Positions 28,101 to 41,533 of a stretch of DNA of 64,000 nucleotides are shown piece after piece. The stretch is from Archegozetes longisetosus (taxonomy: Eukaryota > Arthropoda > Arachnida > Sarcoptiformes > Trhypochthoniidae): the NCBI GenBank assembly GCA_018873245.2, contig JAEMBT020000004.1, positions 5,256,573-5,320,572 on the forward strand. The letters run 5' to 3'. Positions within the stretch are counted from its first letter, which is position 1, and each line of letters begins with the position of its first letter. Both the position numbers and the translations under genes were made by a program. The notes beneath the pieces are model-generated. The model saw nothing but the letters and a program-made list of their open reading frames with translations. It was not told the origin of the DNA and searched no databases.

Positions 28101-31100
28101 TTTATTAGAAACACAATGACTGTTTCCAAACCAAACCAAACCGTTTCCGCTTTTCACCGAAATTTCAAACCAATGCCAATAAGTCAACCAATCAGTTATG
28201 GAGGGTCTCAAAGATCATTAAACAGTGACAGTTGAGAGAAGGCGAACTGCAACAGATACGAAAGAATTATCAGTACTTGCAGTAAATGAGTGATAATGCG
28301 TTAAGAAATTGGTTTCACGAATAAGGTTTGGTTTCGTTGAGTACTTTTCCACTTTTGAGTTTAGATCAACAGCAATAAGTCAAGTGTCTAAACTTTAGAA
28401 GGAATAGGAATCAAGCCTCTAAAACAGTTGGATAGCTAGGAGTTTGATCGATTTAATGAATATAGACAAGACTTTGTCAAGATGCATACTTGCTCGTAAA
28501 GAATTTTACTATCCAGTCCTATTGAACCATGCAAGCGAAAGTATATACCTAAGATTTTGCCACACTTTTTCAATTCACTCCATGTCATTAACTCAATGCT
28601 TACATTATAACTAGTCTTACCTTAATATTTTACTGTCATCATTTTTACTCAAAATAATATTTTATATAAGCCTTACTCAACACTAAGTAATATATGATTA
28701 GTTTGGACGAGAATTTGATAGGAATATTAGAATATTTAATATTTAATTTGTTGCCTAACGTATTCATTTTTTTGAGAAATTAATTTGTCTTTAAGGACAC
28801 GTTAAACGTGAAGTATATTAAATGAGTTTTAGCACCTTAAGTAATGGGAAGCCCAATAGATATTACCGAGGCACTCAGTTTGCCCTAACATCTATGGCAT
28901 GAGAAACTGGTATTAAACTGATTCAAATTTTAATAATTGATGAGTATTATGATCCCATCATCTCATTCAAGAGCTTTATTAAGACAGCAAAACAAAATGT
29001 TTGATTTTGTTGACAGAGTTTTGATGTTTTAATCATATTTATACCTCTCCTCTCTAGTCAGTCGGTATTACTTTCATAAATAGTATCTGATTTGAGGTGC
29101 AACGTTCAGCTTAGCGTCATTTTCGACGAGATTCTGGTTCCAGTTCTCCCCTCATTCCATAATAATCCAATTTTGAGCAATTTATTTAATATGATTTCTA
29201 CCATTAGTTTGGTGTGTATTTATTATATGGTAGATGGGATTTCGTGTAGGAAAGTCTAATTTGAAAAACAGAGCTCTAACTTATTTAGACTGCACTCCCC
29301 TTTTTGATGATACGAACTCTATTATGAACCATTACTAACTATATTACATTTGTTATAGCAAAAAAACCATCACTATATGAGTTATTGGTTTGCGTGCCAT
29401 TTAAATAGAGCTATCATCATATGTACACTATATTTCAATTATATGCTTGAAATCATATCATCTCTACTAAATTTGCCTGAACTTTCTGTTTTTAACCGTA
29501 AAAATTAGTAAAAGTGACTCTTTTACATATGGACCGTAGTGTAGACAAGTAGTATAAGCTTTCAAATAGTCAAGATAGAGTAAAATGTTTCAGAGTTTAG
29601 CTTCACTCTTAGTAAGATCATTAGCCCTAATTCAGGTTAATTAACAATCAACTTAATAATATTAAAATATATTAAAATTATGTCATATATTTGGCTCAAA
29701 CTATATTCTATAAAGAAAAAACTTGAAAGCCCTATAACGCTCGTTATATCGTTTCTCCATATTGTTATTCATACTTTGATCAAACATAAACACCTTCTAT
29801 AATACAATGTATTTCATATAGACAGTTTCTATATTTTTTCAGTCATAGTAAATAAAGTAATTAATTAGAGTTTATTTGGAAACAGCGTTCAATATTTGCA
29901 TTTGAATAGAAGGAAATTTGCAGTAGAATAGTTGTTAAAATCCAAGTGGAAGTGTTTGATTAATGCAAAATTTGATTAACTGAAAGCTTTTAGACGTATT
30001 AAAAATGCATATATCAAGCAATATAGGTTTCGATGAGGGAACTCAGGGCCGAAGCAAGATATAATGATTGAAAATCAAGTAATCGCTTATCGATGATTTG
30101 AATCTAGTTTGAAAACATGAACTTTGAAATAAGTTGAAAATTGAATTATAGAAAAGCCTGTGAAACAATTAATCATCGATAATCTTAATTGAGTCTGAAG
30201 ATAATGTGTTAATTTTGCTTAATACCTGCTTATTGTTAGTCTCCATTAGAATGAGGCTGTAAGTTTATGTCTCCGTTTGATTAATGGTAACGTTTTAAAT
30301 AGAGCAATAAATGGCTAATTTATTAGAACTAAATAATTAGTTGATCACATATGATACGATATAATTTGGTTTATTTCTTTCAGTTAGTCTATAAATCAAT
30401 ATGCAATTAGCTTTTCGTCTTTCAATAAAACATTCCTCTAAATCACCATAACCGATCTTCATCTTAACACAACACCCATCTTAACTCAACTAAGACTTCA
30501 TCATAGTTTGCAAGTCTTGCCAGCCTAACATCAATCCTCTAACTGTTATTCTTTTAAATGAGGTGAGAGAGCGTTTGCCTCCAAATAAGAGCATCAATTG
30601 AAAACTGTTTGTTTAGAATTTCTTTAGTTTCAGCGTAGAGTGCATTTCAGTGAGACTGGCGTTCGTCACAATCTCAGCATTCATTTATTAATATTACACA
30701 AACACTACCTTTAGTTAGTCTTTTGCTCGAGTAATGACGATAATAAGTTGATAGTAATATTGCCTTAAGATAATTCAGTTTTACAGTCTGTTAGTTTGCT
30801 CAACAGTGAGAACATTCACGCAAAGCATATAAGTTTTCATATAATCATAACAATAATAATATAGCGATATTTGTCGAGACAAAAACAACCAGATATTAGG
30901 TATGGAATACCAATTCTAGTCCTTGCCACCCAATGCGACGTAGCGGTTGTCTCTGGCTCTCAATTGGTTAGCAATTGTAGCAATTGGTGACTTTTATAGA
31001 TAATTTCGTTTAATGTAGTCCCTCTTTCGATCATTCATTTTGACAGCCGGTCTTTAGTCAACAACAAATTATAGTGTCGTCTTTTATTTGAGAAGGAAAT

Positions 31101-31843
31101 GAAATAAAAAATCGCATAACAACTAATATGTGAACAATTATGCAGCAATAAACTCGATCTGAACCAAATCAATTGGTAGCGATTATCTCGACAAAATTAT
31201 GCCGAGCGCTCTTGTTACGCTTTACTAACGAGTTGCACTTAGTTTGTCGGTAGTTATTAAATTGAAATTATTTCCATTTTGCTGCCAGCTAATTAAACTC
31301 TACTTTCCTTTTTATCCTAACAATAAACATTTACAATCTAAATTCATTGATTTATTTCGCAAAAGATGTTTGCGCAGCTCAACTTACATTCGCATGAGAT
31401 ATGCAGTCAGCCAATGCTGTGTCGAGTCAGCTAACTCTTACATTCGAGCAAATTCCAAATTAATTTAAAACGTTTTCTTGTAAGTCACGAATCAGAATTG
31501 CTGTAAACTTTTCTCATAACTTAACATTTATGCTAAATATTGTTAACAATTATAATTAATAGTTAATTTGAAATTTGAAAGACATGCAATCGATTGGATT
31601 GAATACTAGCTAAACAGCACATTAGAAAATCTGAATCCGAAAGGCAAGCGTGAGCTCCAGATTATTCAGGCTAGAAATTTCTTCTTTAATAAGAGTAGAA
31701 ATGAGGCCAAAAATTGATTATCACAAGTCTTATTAGGAAGTGATGAGATGACAAGCTTGAAGACAGTGTTGTTATTTCATAAGCATTTGAAATGTAGAAT
31801 GAAAGAAAAACTTATAACATCATATCTTGTAGTATATATACTA

Positions 31844-31939
31844 GGATAAGTTGTAATACATATAGTATGATAACTCGTAGTACATATAATATGATAACTT
31901 ACAGTACATATAATATGATAACTTACAGTACATATAATA
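31844..31939. repeat. Minisatellite, 4 x 24 bp, in Lbx intron 1
   Basis: Tandem copies of TGATAACTTACAGTACATAT plus AATA. The last two copies are identical and the first two diverged, with a further degenerate copy to the left. It makes the YYMYCKLS-type 8-residue repeat of a minus-strand ORF, which is therefore not a gene. Confidence 0.93.
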
Positions 31940-33655
31940 TTGGTGTAAGAGGCGGACCATATATTTTGTTAAAAGAAAACAAAAAATCGCTCTTAAAGTG
32001 TTTGGTAGAGGCAAATTCAGATAGAAACTAAGGCGTTTGATTTTCATTTCCTGCGGCCAATTTCATCTCTCAGGTGTAACTAATTGCTAGGCCGGCATCG
32101 TTTGTTGTGGCGCTTGTACGTTCTGTATTCTTAGTGCTAAGTTTGATTCAGGCAATTGCACATCAGTTGCACATTACAGTGAGACATGACAAAATGACGA
32201 TCACTATAATGCACATCATCCACTTCACTACGTCCATGGGTGGCGTCATTTAATTCATCCCTTATTTCTTACTACATTCATTATTGTTATTGTTGACAAC
32301 TAAAATATCAGAACTACTTTTAACCTTATGTACTAGTCTTTTACTATATATTTTTGCACCATTCTTACTCTGGGAAAGTATTTTTCACCCTATGTTTTAC
32401 CTTTCGATTAGATTTGTTTAACGCATTTGAATGGAAACTTGAAAATTTAATTAATTATTGAAATTTGAAATATTTTCGTGCTTAGCTTGATTTCCTTTGA
32501 ACATTATCTAACGTTATGCTTTACGCTATTTATCATTTGGAGAGAGCTGGAGATGAAAGAGCCTTTTATGTGAGGATTCTATGATTAAATGTTTGTATCA
32601 AGTAGTCAAAAGTTGTAAAGTCAAACACTATTTTTCAACTGATACCATTAAAGCAAACGGAAGTGTCCATTTACCCAAGTTTATAATTAATGATTGCCAT
32701 CACTGCCATATGAAACTTGGCGTAAGATTGTGTTTATTTTTGTATGAACCAATAGTAGATTTTTGTGCTCACTCTTAAATCTGATCAAAATTATTGATTG
32801 AACTTTTCAAATTGTTGATGTGTTCCAACAAATTAGTTATTTGATTTCAACTGATTTCAATTCTGAAGAGATAACTAGAGGGCTATCAACTGAGAACTTT
32901 TGCTTGACGTGATTTTTTCAAATAAATGATTACTGATTGACTTGGTAATAGACTCAAGAATGAAATAAATCAATACTGAAGTAATTACAGTATTAAGTTT
33001 TTAGCATTTTGAGAACCTGTCATTATTTGATAAAACATGCAGTTCAACTTTTTATGCTCAACAAAATATTACTCTATCTGACAAAGCTTTGCTCTTTTTA
33101 AATAAGCCCCAACTTCATAACTTCTAACTCATGCATATATACTCAACCACTTCAAACTGATATACAACTCCGAGCAATCATATCTTCACATAATAGTTCA
33201 TGTAATGTCAGATTCAATTTTTAACCGCTTTACGCAAAACCCAACAACAATTAGAGTTCAGCTTAAATTGACATGCTTCACATAGCAACCGTGCTTTTCC
33301 TGTAGCTATGCAGCATTTTAATGTCCTGGACTGTACTCGTCAAGCTTTTAGCTGTTTGCAAATTTTAGTGTCGTACAACAAGCATTCAATATGACGCCTA
33401 TATGTTTGTCGTTTTTCAATGAAATTAGTCCAAACGTTTGTACCTCGTATGAGAGGTGTGTTTATTGTATTATACTGAAAGGTGTCACAACAAATATTCC
33501 AGTTCAATTCGAACGGTTGTACTGCAAATCAAACCAGAGGAGTTTTTAGGCATAATTATTGAATAGAAAATAAGCCGTAAAGTAGGGAAAAGGCAAGCTT
33601 AGCAAAATATAGGAGAGTGTGATTAATTTATAATCTGATGTTTAAATACTTTTAG

Positions 33656-33854
33656 ACGCATCCGCGGATCATTTGAATCTATTTAGCAACAGAGCATCAC
33701 AAGCAAAGAAAAAGCGCAAATCACGCACAGCATTCACAAATCATCAAATATTTGAATTGGAAAAGCGTTTCCTTTACCAAAAATATTTATCGCCGGCCGA
33801 CAGGGATGAGATCGCCCAAACTTTAGGACTAACCAATGCACAAGTCATTACGTG
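33656..33854 (+). CDS. Lbx: Lbx (ladybird) homeobox gene, exon 2 (homeodomain residues 1-48)
   Basis: Codes residues 272-338. The acceptor is acttttag|ACGCATCC; the two bases AC complete the codon opened by exon 1 (G|AC, Asp). The homeodomain starts at residue 291 (KRKSRTAFTNHQ...). The stretch ELEKRFLYQKYLSPADRD is the ladybird/Lbx signature, and LTNAQVIT leads into Trp48. Thr47 is seen here, typical of the NKL Lbx and Tlx families. The exon ends inside the Trp48 codon (ACG TG|GTCAGT). The donor is GTCAGT rather than GTAAGT or GTGAGT, so it is weaker than the exon 1 donor. Reading through the donor would add about 21 unrelated residues before a stop at 33916-33918. No second ladybird homeobox is visible in this window, whereas Drosophila has two copies (lbe and lbl). 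Confidence 0.95.
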
Positions 33855-34132
33855 GTCAGTATTTCCTTTTACTACAACTCCTATTACTTTCAAACCAATG
33901 ACTTTGTTTTTGTGTTGAAACTTTTTTTATTACCTTACTCCTATCACATTTGGCTTGTTTTACAATCATGTCTTCCCATGTCTTCAGAACTTAATTAAAT
34001 CAAATCTAACAGACTTGAGAACAAAGGGTCTATTATATGACTCTTTGCAAGATTAAAGATAACTAAAAAGCAACTCAACTGATGAGACTGATACTTAATC
34101 TAGTTAATTAATGTATTGTTATTTAAACTAAG
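33855..34132 (+). other. Lbx intron 2, 278 bp, inside the homeobox
   Basis: A short GT-AG intron (GTCAGT ... aaactaag) that interrupts codon 48 of the homeodomain in phase 2. No internal feature is recognised. It sits at the same codon and phase as the first homeobox intron of the Tlx gene at the other end of the window. Confidence 0.9.
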
Positions 34133-34316
34133 GTTTCAAAATAGAAGAGCAAAGCTTAAGCGTGACATGGAAGAGCTGAAGAAGGACGTGGATGCAGCCA
34201 AGATTTCTTCTGTACACAAAAGTCTTCTCGATAACATTCAAGATTTGAGTCTAATGAAGAAAAGCGATCTCGTGGCTGCTCTCCATCACCAACACAGCAA
34301 ATCGGCCCTTAACTAA
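34133..34316 (+). CDS. Lbx: Lbx (ladybird) homeobox gene, exon 3 (end of homeodomain and C-terminus)
   Basis: The acceptor is aaactaag|GTTTCAAAA; its first G completes Trp48 (TG|G), giving the WFQNRRAKLKRDMEELKKDV sequence of ladybird proteins, with Phe49, Gln50 and Asn51 of the recognition helix. The homeodomain ends near residue 350. The tail (DAAKISSVHKSLLDNIQD and on) has no domain I recognise and ends in HSKSALN with TAA at 34314-34316. The three exons sum to 1197 nt, an exact multiple of three. Intron 2 is only 278 bp, against 16.5 kb for intron 1. The C-terminus is short and lacks the acidic tail of vertebrate LBX1. Confidence 0.95.
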
Positions 34317-34429
34317 TAGAGTAATTGTTAATATTATTGATAAATCTATATTTAATCGGGGTTGCGATGAATACAATCAATTTGATGGCATTGAATGGCA
34401 ATATGAATACGTTCCTAATTTAAAGTAAA

Positions 34430-34435
34430 AATAAA
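34430..34435 (+). terminator. Candidate poly(A) signal of Lbx
   Basis: AATAAA lies 114 bp after the Lbx stop codon in an AT-rich 3' region. It is the first canonical signal I see downstream of the stop. Position and sequence fit a cleavage and polyadenylation signal, but such hexamers are common by chance in AT-rich DNA. Confidence 0.45.
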
Positions 34436-35350
34436 GTAATTCTGTACTATATCTATAATTTAAAGTAAGTTTTATCCATCATTACTACAAAAAAAGACTA
34501 TATATTGCGATGCGAAACATGAAATCTATGGAAATAGTGTTTGTTCTTCCTTTCATTCCAGCACTAAATAGATTGTTATGATAACTGATTCTCTCTCGCA
34601 GAGACTCGCAATCATTTTTTATGTAAAATAGTTATTCACTCAGAGATTGTCCATTTAGTAAGAATATAAGATTGGATTCAATACAACGTCTAGATTCAAT
34701 CATTCAATAATGACTAAGATTGATGTAAATATGTAAAAGTAATCACTTCAAGATATCTTCTACGCATTTTGCTCCAAAGTGTTCGCTCGATTAAAAATTA
34801 ATGAATCACTTTAACTGGTCTTTACTGCATAGCTAGCACACCAATTCAATCGATTTTGAATGAGCTGATCAAATTGGCCCAGATAGTGCTAACTATAGAA
34901 GATCGTTCAGATGTTCATTGTTTGATTGAAATTGAATAACTTGAGGACTTTTGGGCAAAATATTCCATGAGCGCTAAATATATCCGAATAAATGATCAAT
35001 ACAAAAAATAGTGAGCTTCTAAGATTGCAAACATGCTTTGCACGTGTTTTCCACAGTTTCGGTTGGATTAATGAATCGTAAAAAATTGATTTTATGTTTG
35101 TACTTATATTTGGCGCTGATAGGAACGAGTTATTGATATGATCTGAATATTGACTTGGCAAACACAACTACCTTCAAACAAATGTTAATATAGCTTTGGA
35201 AAGAAAACATATCATACATGATAATAAGATTTTGAAAATGAATGCAAATAATTACCTGAATTAATTCTCGATGTATTAATAATCTTAAAAATATTTATAC
35301 TGTATGTTATGCTATATATTATACTGTAAGTTAATTTAGTAGATTATTGT

Positions 35351-35423
35351 GGTGTCAGTGCTATAGAGTCTATTTTTAATTCATATATTATTACAAATAG
35401 CACTTTATTGCATTGATCTCACC
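35351..35423. repeat. Foldback hairpin repeat, copy E, downstream of Lbx
   Basis: Same family, more diverged. The left arm is GTCAGTGCTATAGAGTCTAT, the right arm ends AATAGCACTTTATTGCATTG, and the outer ends ggtg/cacc also pair. The loop is degenerate, so orientation is uncertain. Confidence 0.75.
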
Positions 35424-36166
35424 AAATGTAGATTTCAAATTGAGTTTATCTCTTTGCTGAAAAGCTTGTCAATACATACCATCACTGATAAGGTAACGCT
35501 TTATCAAACTTTTGACTGTACTGTATATTTATATGTAGTAAAATTGACGTTTCGCATGAAATCATTTGTCTTCTAATTATTTGTTTCGCAACTCATATAA
35601 TGAGTAACTCATTTACGGCAGACAATACCTTAGTTGGCTTCAAGTATAAGGCCGTCAACTATAAAAACAAACTGTCACTTAAAGCCAACTTTAAAGCCTT
35701 AAATTAGTTGCTTCGAAAACTATTCGTCATTATTACTCTCAATTGAATAGAATTGAATTGGATATTGTGTTACGCAAAGGTAAGTGAAACTAATAAAGCT
35801 TAACAATAATGGCAACTATAATAATGATTGATTTGCGCCCAATAATTATAGTTAAGCCATTTTGTCTACCTCAACATGAATAAACATATTAGTAAAAGGT
35901 ATCACTTATAACTGAGCATTAGTGTACGCACTACAGTCAATGCTTTTTCTTCTATCCTACAAATGACAAGTTAAATATAACGCCTTTTATTAATACATTC
36001 TACTTTCAGATCAACCGATACTTTGAAAATATTTATATTTAGAAACGCCTTTTCTTATTTCATTGTATTGAATCAACTTCAGTTAATTATTATTGATTAG
36101 TCTCTAGAATTTGTTCTAATTCTGTTGGTTATTTATATAGGGATTGTTCATGTTAAATTTGACATG

Positions 36167-36202
36167 TTTGGTAACTTTGACAACTTTGGTAACTTTGACA
36201 GC
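36167..36202. repeat. Tandem duplication, 2 x 18 bp
   Basis: Two copies of TTTGGTAACTTTGACAAC, the second with one mismatch. Confidence 0.85.
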
Positions 36203-39200
36203 TTATACTTTTCCTATTTAATCATAGTTTATTCGAGCAAACAATTCAGTGGCTAACGAGCAGATTCAACATTAGTCTAACATTAAATAATTAACTATTT
36301 TAGGAGAAAAACAGTAATTGAGTTGATTGGAAAAGTTGAAATAGTCATCTATGGCTTGAGCGTTAATTACTGAACAAGAGAGAAAATGGAATCAGTAATC
36401 AATTGAATGTTGAGTACCTCAAGTAATATAAGGCTATTTGACTCTTTGAGGCGTAAAAAAACAATAACCTATTATTATCTGCCTTTTCTTATTTGCAACA
36501 GAGCAAAACAAAGGCTCGAAGATTAGAAATTTCTATATCGCTAAACATAATACAATTAATAATAAAACTCTTTAGTACTGACAGTAAATTTCAACAATTA
36601 ATTGCTTTTTTACTCAAATTTCAAGTAAAGTAATTACAATATTTCTTTCTTATTAAATCATTTTAGTTGATTAAAAAGAGGCATTACTGAGCAGCAAAGC
36701 GTTGTTATCATTAAAAAATAACAATATTCCACTATAATATCTTTCTATTGAATATTTTATGCGCAAAGGCTAGGCTTTTCGAGTCCGAAGGGGTAACTAA
36801 CTGTGAGCATCAGCTCGAGTCTATTAATTACTGTCCTGGCTTTTGAGAAGTAGCTTAAATCTAATTAGAAAAAACAATTACTTATTTGCTTACTCCGTAA
36901 TTATGGCTACATTTGAGCATAAAATAAAAACAATAAACTCTGAAATAAGCTAAACCAGAACAGAATAGACTTGTAAACATTAAAACATCACATGTTTATT
37001 AAGAAAAGTCTATCTGTTGCATAAGCCAATACTATTTTCAAACTCGAGCCTTGAGCTAAAAAACATCGAGCTAGATTAGTATCATATATTATATTGATCC
37101 TGAACTTGATTCTTCTTATTACTCGTTATCATTTTACATGTAGTTAACTGTATGGAGAGTTGGGGATAGGAAAGGAACTTAGAAGTTAGTTTATACCACA
37201 AACTACCACATAAGTCGTACGTATGATCAACATATAGTTATTAAGGTAATATGTAATATGCTTGTAAAGGTGCTCCAAGCCAAATGAGAAAACTGATCAC
37301 ATACAAAGGCATGCCGCGAATGCCGTGTAAACTTTCTGCCATCTCAAATTGTTGAGGTCAACACTCATAAAAAGCTTTCACAAAATTAATCATTATTATA
37401 TATAACACCTTGCATAATTGTCCTAGCTTGCTAAATGCCATCTCTTTTTTTATTATCGTTTCTAACCAACTTAAATCTAATTCGAATCTTCAACGTTATT
37501 TGCAAATTAATCCAACAAACTAAATTCAATGTTTTTGGGTTTTCTTATTTTTGTTGAATCTTTCAAATTGCTATCTATTTTCTCATTAGATATTATCTCA
37601 CACATTATGTGTAAGATATAATCTATTAGTTCTATTATTAATAACACAAATGCAATTTGCTTTGTTATCCGTGCAATCATTAGATTGTAAAACCGATAAT
37701 ATCGCGCATTCATTCAGTTAATTCCTGTACTTCGTTTCTGAAAAATTCAATTTTTACTATGAAATCAATCTTAGTAACTAAACTAATTTATGCACAAATA
37801 CTTATTTACGTTGACAGAAAGTTCACAGTAAATGACTATCATATGACGTTCATCAGAATAGGCAAAATAGCTTTGGAGATTCATTCTTCTAATGAAATGT
37901 TTGATGAATTTCTGTTTTTGTTTTATATAAAGTTGAACATCGATAGAATCATAGCCAATGTTTAATTACATAGAAGTACTTTAAAAAATATGGACTTGAT
38001 TTTTATCTAATCAAGCATTCATAGAAATAGAGGTGAGTCTGATTTAAAAACATGATATTTGTCAAATAAACTATTAAATGTTGAATAAGGTAAAACACTT
38101 GCCTTCTTAGGTGTAATATTTCAGATATGAAGTTCTGTATAATAATAGGAAACCAGTGAGATGAGGCATTACATGAACGCCTATGGGCTAGAATGGGCTA
38201 CAATATCTACTGCATGTTATCTAATTGAAACGTCATATTTCCTATAAACTGTTTTAGTTTAGCCCTAAAGCATTTCGTTAAAGGTGTACAAAATATATGC
38301 CTAATATATTAGGCTCAGCTATTCATCCCTTAATGCAATATCTGAAGTACTGAATCTAAAACTAAATCTGATTATTATTCTTCTTATTATACAGATGTTA
38401 TTTCACATTATAAATTATCTTCTGAAAAGAAGCCAATCAAAAGACAATTCTCTCCTAACTTATGCACTCAAATGAATACTCATATAAACACTTTGAAATG
38501 TTACATTTGAATATTATTCTAACTTATGACCAAACCCGAATTACTATATATCCATTCTCTCCAACGTTTAGCTTAGCTCTAAATGAAATATACTTCGGAA
38601 GAGAGCAAACCCGAGAAAAGCCTCGAGTGTTTTCCCATCGAATCATTATTTAACAGCTATAATTACATAGTATTCTTTGTAAAAAGCACTCCAAATATTG
38701 TACAAAGAATTATATGAAACAATTTTTTAAGCCTAATATCATTTTATCATTCTTTCGCTTTCCGACTCTCACTCACTCATTCATTCTTAATGTTATGTAT
38801 TATTATAATGCTTGTTTCAAATTATACTTTGATTTAAATCAAATCTCACACTACAAACAAGATTGAGCCTGAAAACAAATGGTCTTAATATTTGATGAGT
38901 GTTAAAAAAAAAGGTATAGTATCCGCTAAAAGTGGCACGTTTGTATTTTTATAGCTTGCAACAAGAGAAAAAGTAATATAAACTTAGACGTGCCAACTAT
39001 GAAGGCAGGTGTTGGTGCAAATCATGGCTAACTAGTGAGAAGATGATTAAGAATTAACTATATTTAATTCGATGCCTCAGTACAGCCATACAGGAATGCT
39101 TTAGACGAATAAATTGCCTCAAACTAAATTAAAGATAATTAGCGAAAAACGTTCTTAAGTCACGCAATAACCTTCAATAATTCGATTATATTTGCCACTC

Positions 39201-40972
39201 AATCACCTTATTATGATCTCAATTTGTAAGTTATTGATTATCATAAACTAATTCATATGATCTAATATTAAATTGTGCACTTTTACTTATTTTTTAACAA
39301 GTTTTCCGAGCAATTAACACAAAAACAGGGGAGTCAACATATTTGAATCACTCATATTTGATAAATATTTGATAAATATTTAGATCTTAGACTCTCAAAA
39401 CTATGCAAAACCTTTATATTCAACTTAGTTAGCTTCAGGGCTCAAATTTGGATTTGCAATAATTGTTATGTTATATCGGATACGGATCATACATACTATT
39501 TAATAAGTAATTTTCTTCTTGAAAAACTACAACATTCAGTAAAAAAGATCAATCAGAATAATGCATTTCATATTGTAGCTGTCAAGTTTTCAGGTTGAAA
39601 CCTTCAACTTTTTTCACAAATATAAAATGGTTTGCTCACTTAATTTCTTGTTTGCTCATCTTTAGGAATCTGATCATGGCTTTGTTTACTAAAGTGATTC
39701 ACAATTACCGTTTGCTTTAAGTGCAAAGTTTAAATCATACATTTTTGTTCGAGTCAATCGAGTCAACAATTATTTGATATTTCATTTATTCTTTTGGAAA
39801 AATTCATTTTTCTGCTTAACAATCACTATTATCATTGAAGCTAGATGATTTTTTGTCATGAATTATCGGCTATTTTTCACTTTCTTATTCTTGTGTCAAG
39901 TGATAAAACTGATGAATTGTTTAGAACTGTTGCATCTGACTTATGATATGCAAAACATTCTACTACACACTAAAGCAAAAGCAAACTTGATTGTTCAAAA
40001 CAATTTTTATGGGCTTTTTATTTTTTTATTTGACAACTTGCCAGCATTTGCATAATGCCTACTTTCCTGTAATAATTCAATTTTATTTGAAACTGTCTTA
40101 CAGATGACAATGTCTAAACTAATTTTCACTCGAAAATCTTGTCATAATTACATCTTTCAGTTAATTTCTATGGCCTCAAAAGTTGAGAGACCTCATGAAT
40201 AATTGACAACTTTAGAACTGAACTGAAAGTTGATAAGAATAGTTGATAAGTGACTATATTTAGCATTAGCTAATGATTATAACGATCATAGGAAAGAAGT
40301 TGATTTCAGTATCTTCTGCGACACTCAAATAGTTATTATTGCATACAGTATTTGAATATTAATTAAATAATAAGACTCGTTTATCTGACACTGACAGCTG
40401 CAAGCGTTCATCAGAGACTATTGGAAACAGCTACAAATTAGCATAATTGACATCAGTAACAAATACAGGCTATATTAACTATGTTATTACTTTCAACTTT
40501 GCCTTTATTTTCCTTTTTTTCTTATCTAACTTCTCTTTCTACACTCTGTTATACTACTTTTTTTTCACTCTATCTATCAACACTTCATCAAATTTTATTC
40601 ATATTAATTCTCTTTAAATAACTCGCTAAAACTCAATTGAAATCCACTTTTTGTTTGTTATTTTTCAAAACAAATGTTAGCCAAATGTAGCAAATGTTGA
40701 ATTAGACAAGAAACAAGAGAATATTTTAAGGGAATGAAGCATTTCTGAAGAATAATAATAGATTTGGAAAGAAAATCTGAAAGAGACTGTATAATTAGAA
40801 AAGGCAAAATGCAAGTAATAGTTAGAGTTTGTTTGCAATTGAATGTTTCGTTAGATTGAAGGTTGCATTATGTAGGAAAAGGTAGAAAAAACAAATCGAT
40901 CATTCATTTTCAATTACAATGTAAGTTTGTATAAGTGTTTTGATAGAGGATTACTTTTTGTTAATGTATTTA

Positions 40973-40998
40973 TCGACGTCTAAGGAGCATGACGTCGA
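40973..40998. repeat. Short inverted repeat
   Basis: Arms TCGACGTC and GACGTCGA with a 10-nt loop; each arm contains the palindrome GACGTC. No function assigned. Confidence 0.5.
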
Positions 40999-41257
40999 AA
41001 ATTTGGTAAATGTTGTCGACACGATAGGTTTAGGAGAAATGATATATAAGTTAAATGAAGGGCTATTGACACTGTTTGTGTTGAAAAGGGTGAAATGAAA
41101 AATAGCTGTTTAACTGAAACTAATTTGTCACCTATAAAATTGATAGATCTATACGTTCACATCGAATCATGTTTCTCTCCATTTAGTGCCTCAAAACAGA
41201 TAACATAATAATAATTGTAGAGAATTAACTTTTTCTTCAATACTAGATAGCCATATA

Positions 41258-41533
41258 TCAAATTTGGTGGTGATAACCAAAAAGCCTGTAACAAAAGCCA
41301 GAATTGCTCGCACAGTGATTATTAAATGGAAAGACAAGTACTGTATTGGTGTTTATGTGTTCAGCTTTCCAACTGAGCGGAAGTTCTTTGTAAAGTTTGG
41401 CGTTAAAAAAGCTGCCTCTACTGTGATACTGACATTTAATTATTTTTAATAGAGCTCCAGAACCACGTTCTTCTCTAACAGTAACTTTGAATGGATGCAC
41501 GCTCTCATCAATTGTGTTACTTTTAACGCACAC
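41258..41533. other. Overlapping open frames on both strands, unrecognised
   Basis: A minus-strand 91-codon ORF (41258-41533) overlaps a plus-strand 61-codon ORF (41264-41449, VVITKKPVTKARIARTVIIK and on). Neither has a motif I know. Basic and hydrophobic alternation on the plus strand might suggest a decayed transposon or gene fragment. Confidence 0.15.

Noticed and set aside
31841..32047. Minus-strand ORF with an 8-residue YYMYCKLS repeat
   Set aside because: It is a direct translation of the 4x24-bp minisatellite.
34116..34132. Upstream extension of the open frame before Lbx exon 3
   Set aside because: Lies before the AG acceptor; splice phase and family alignment put the exon start at 34133.
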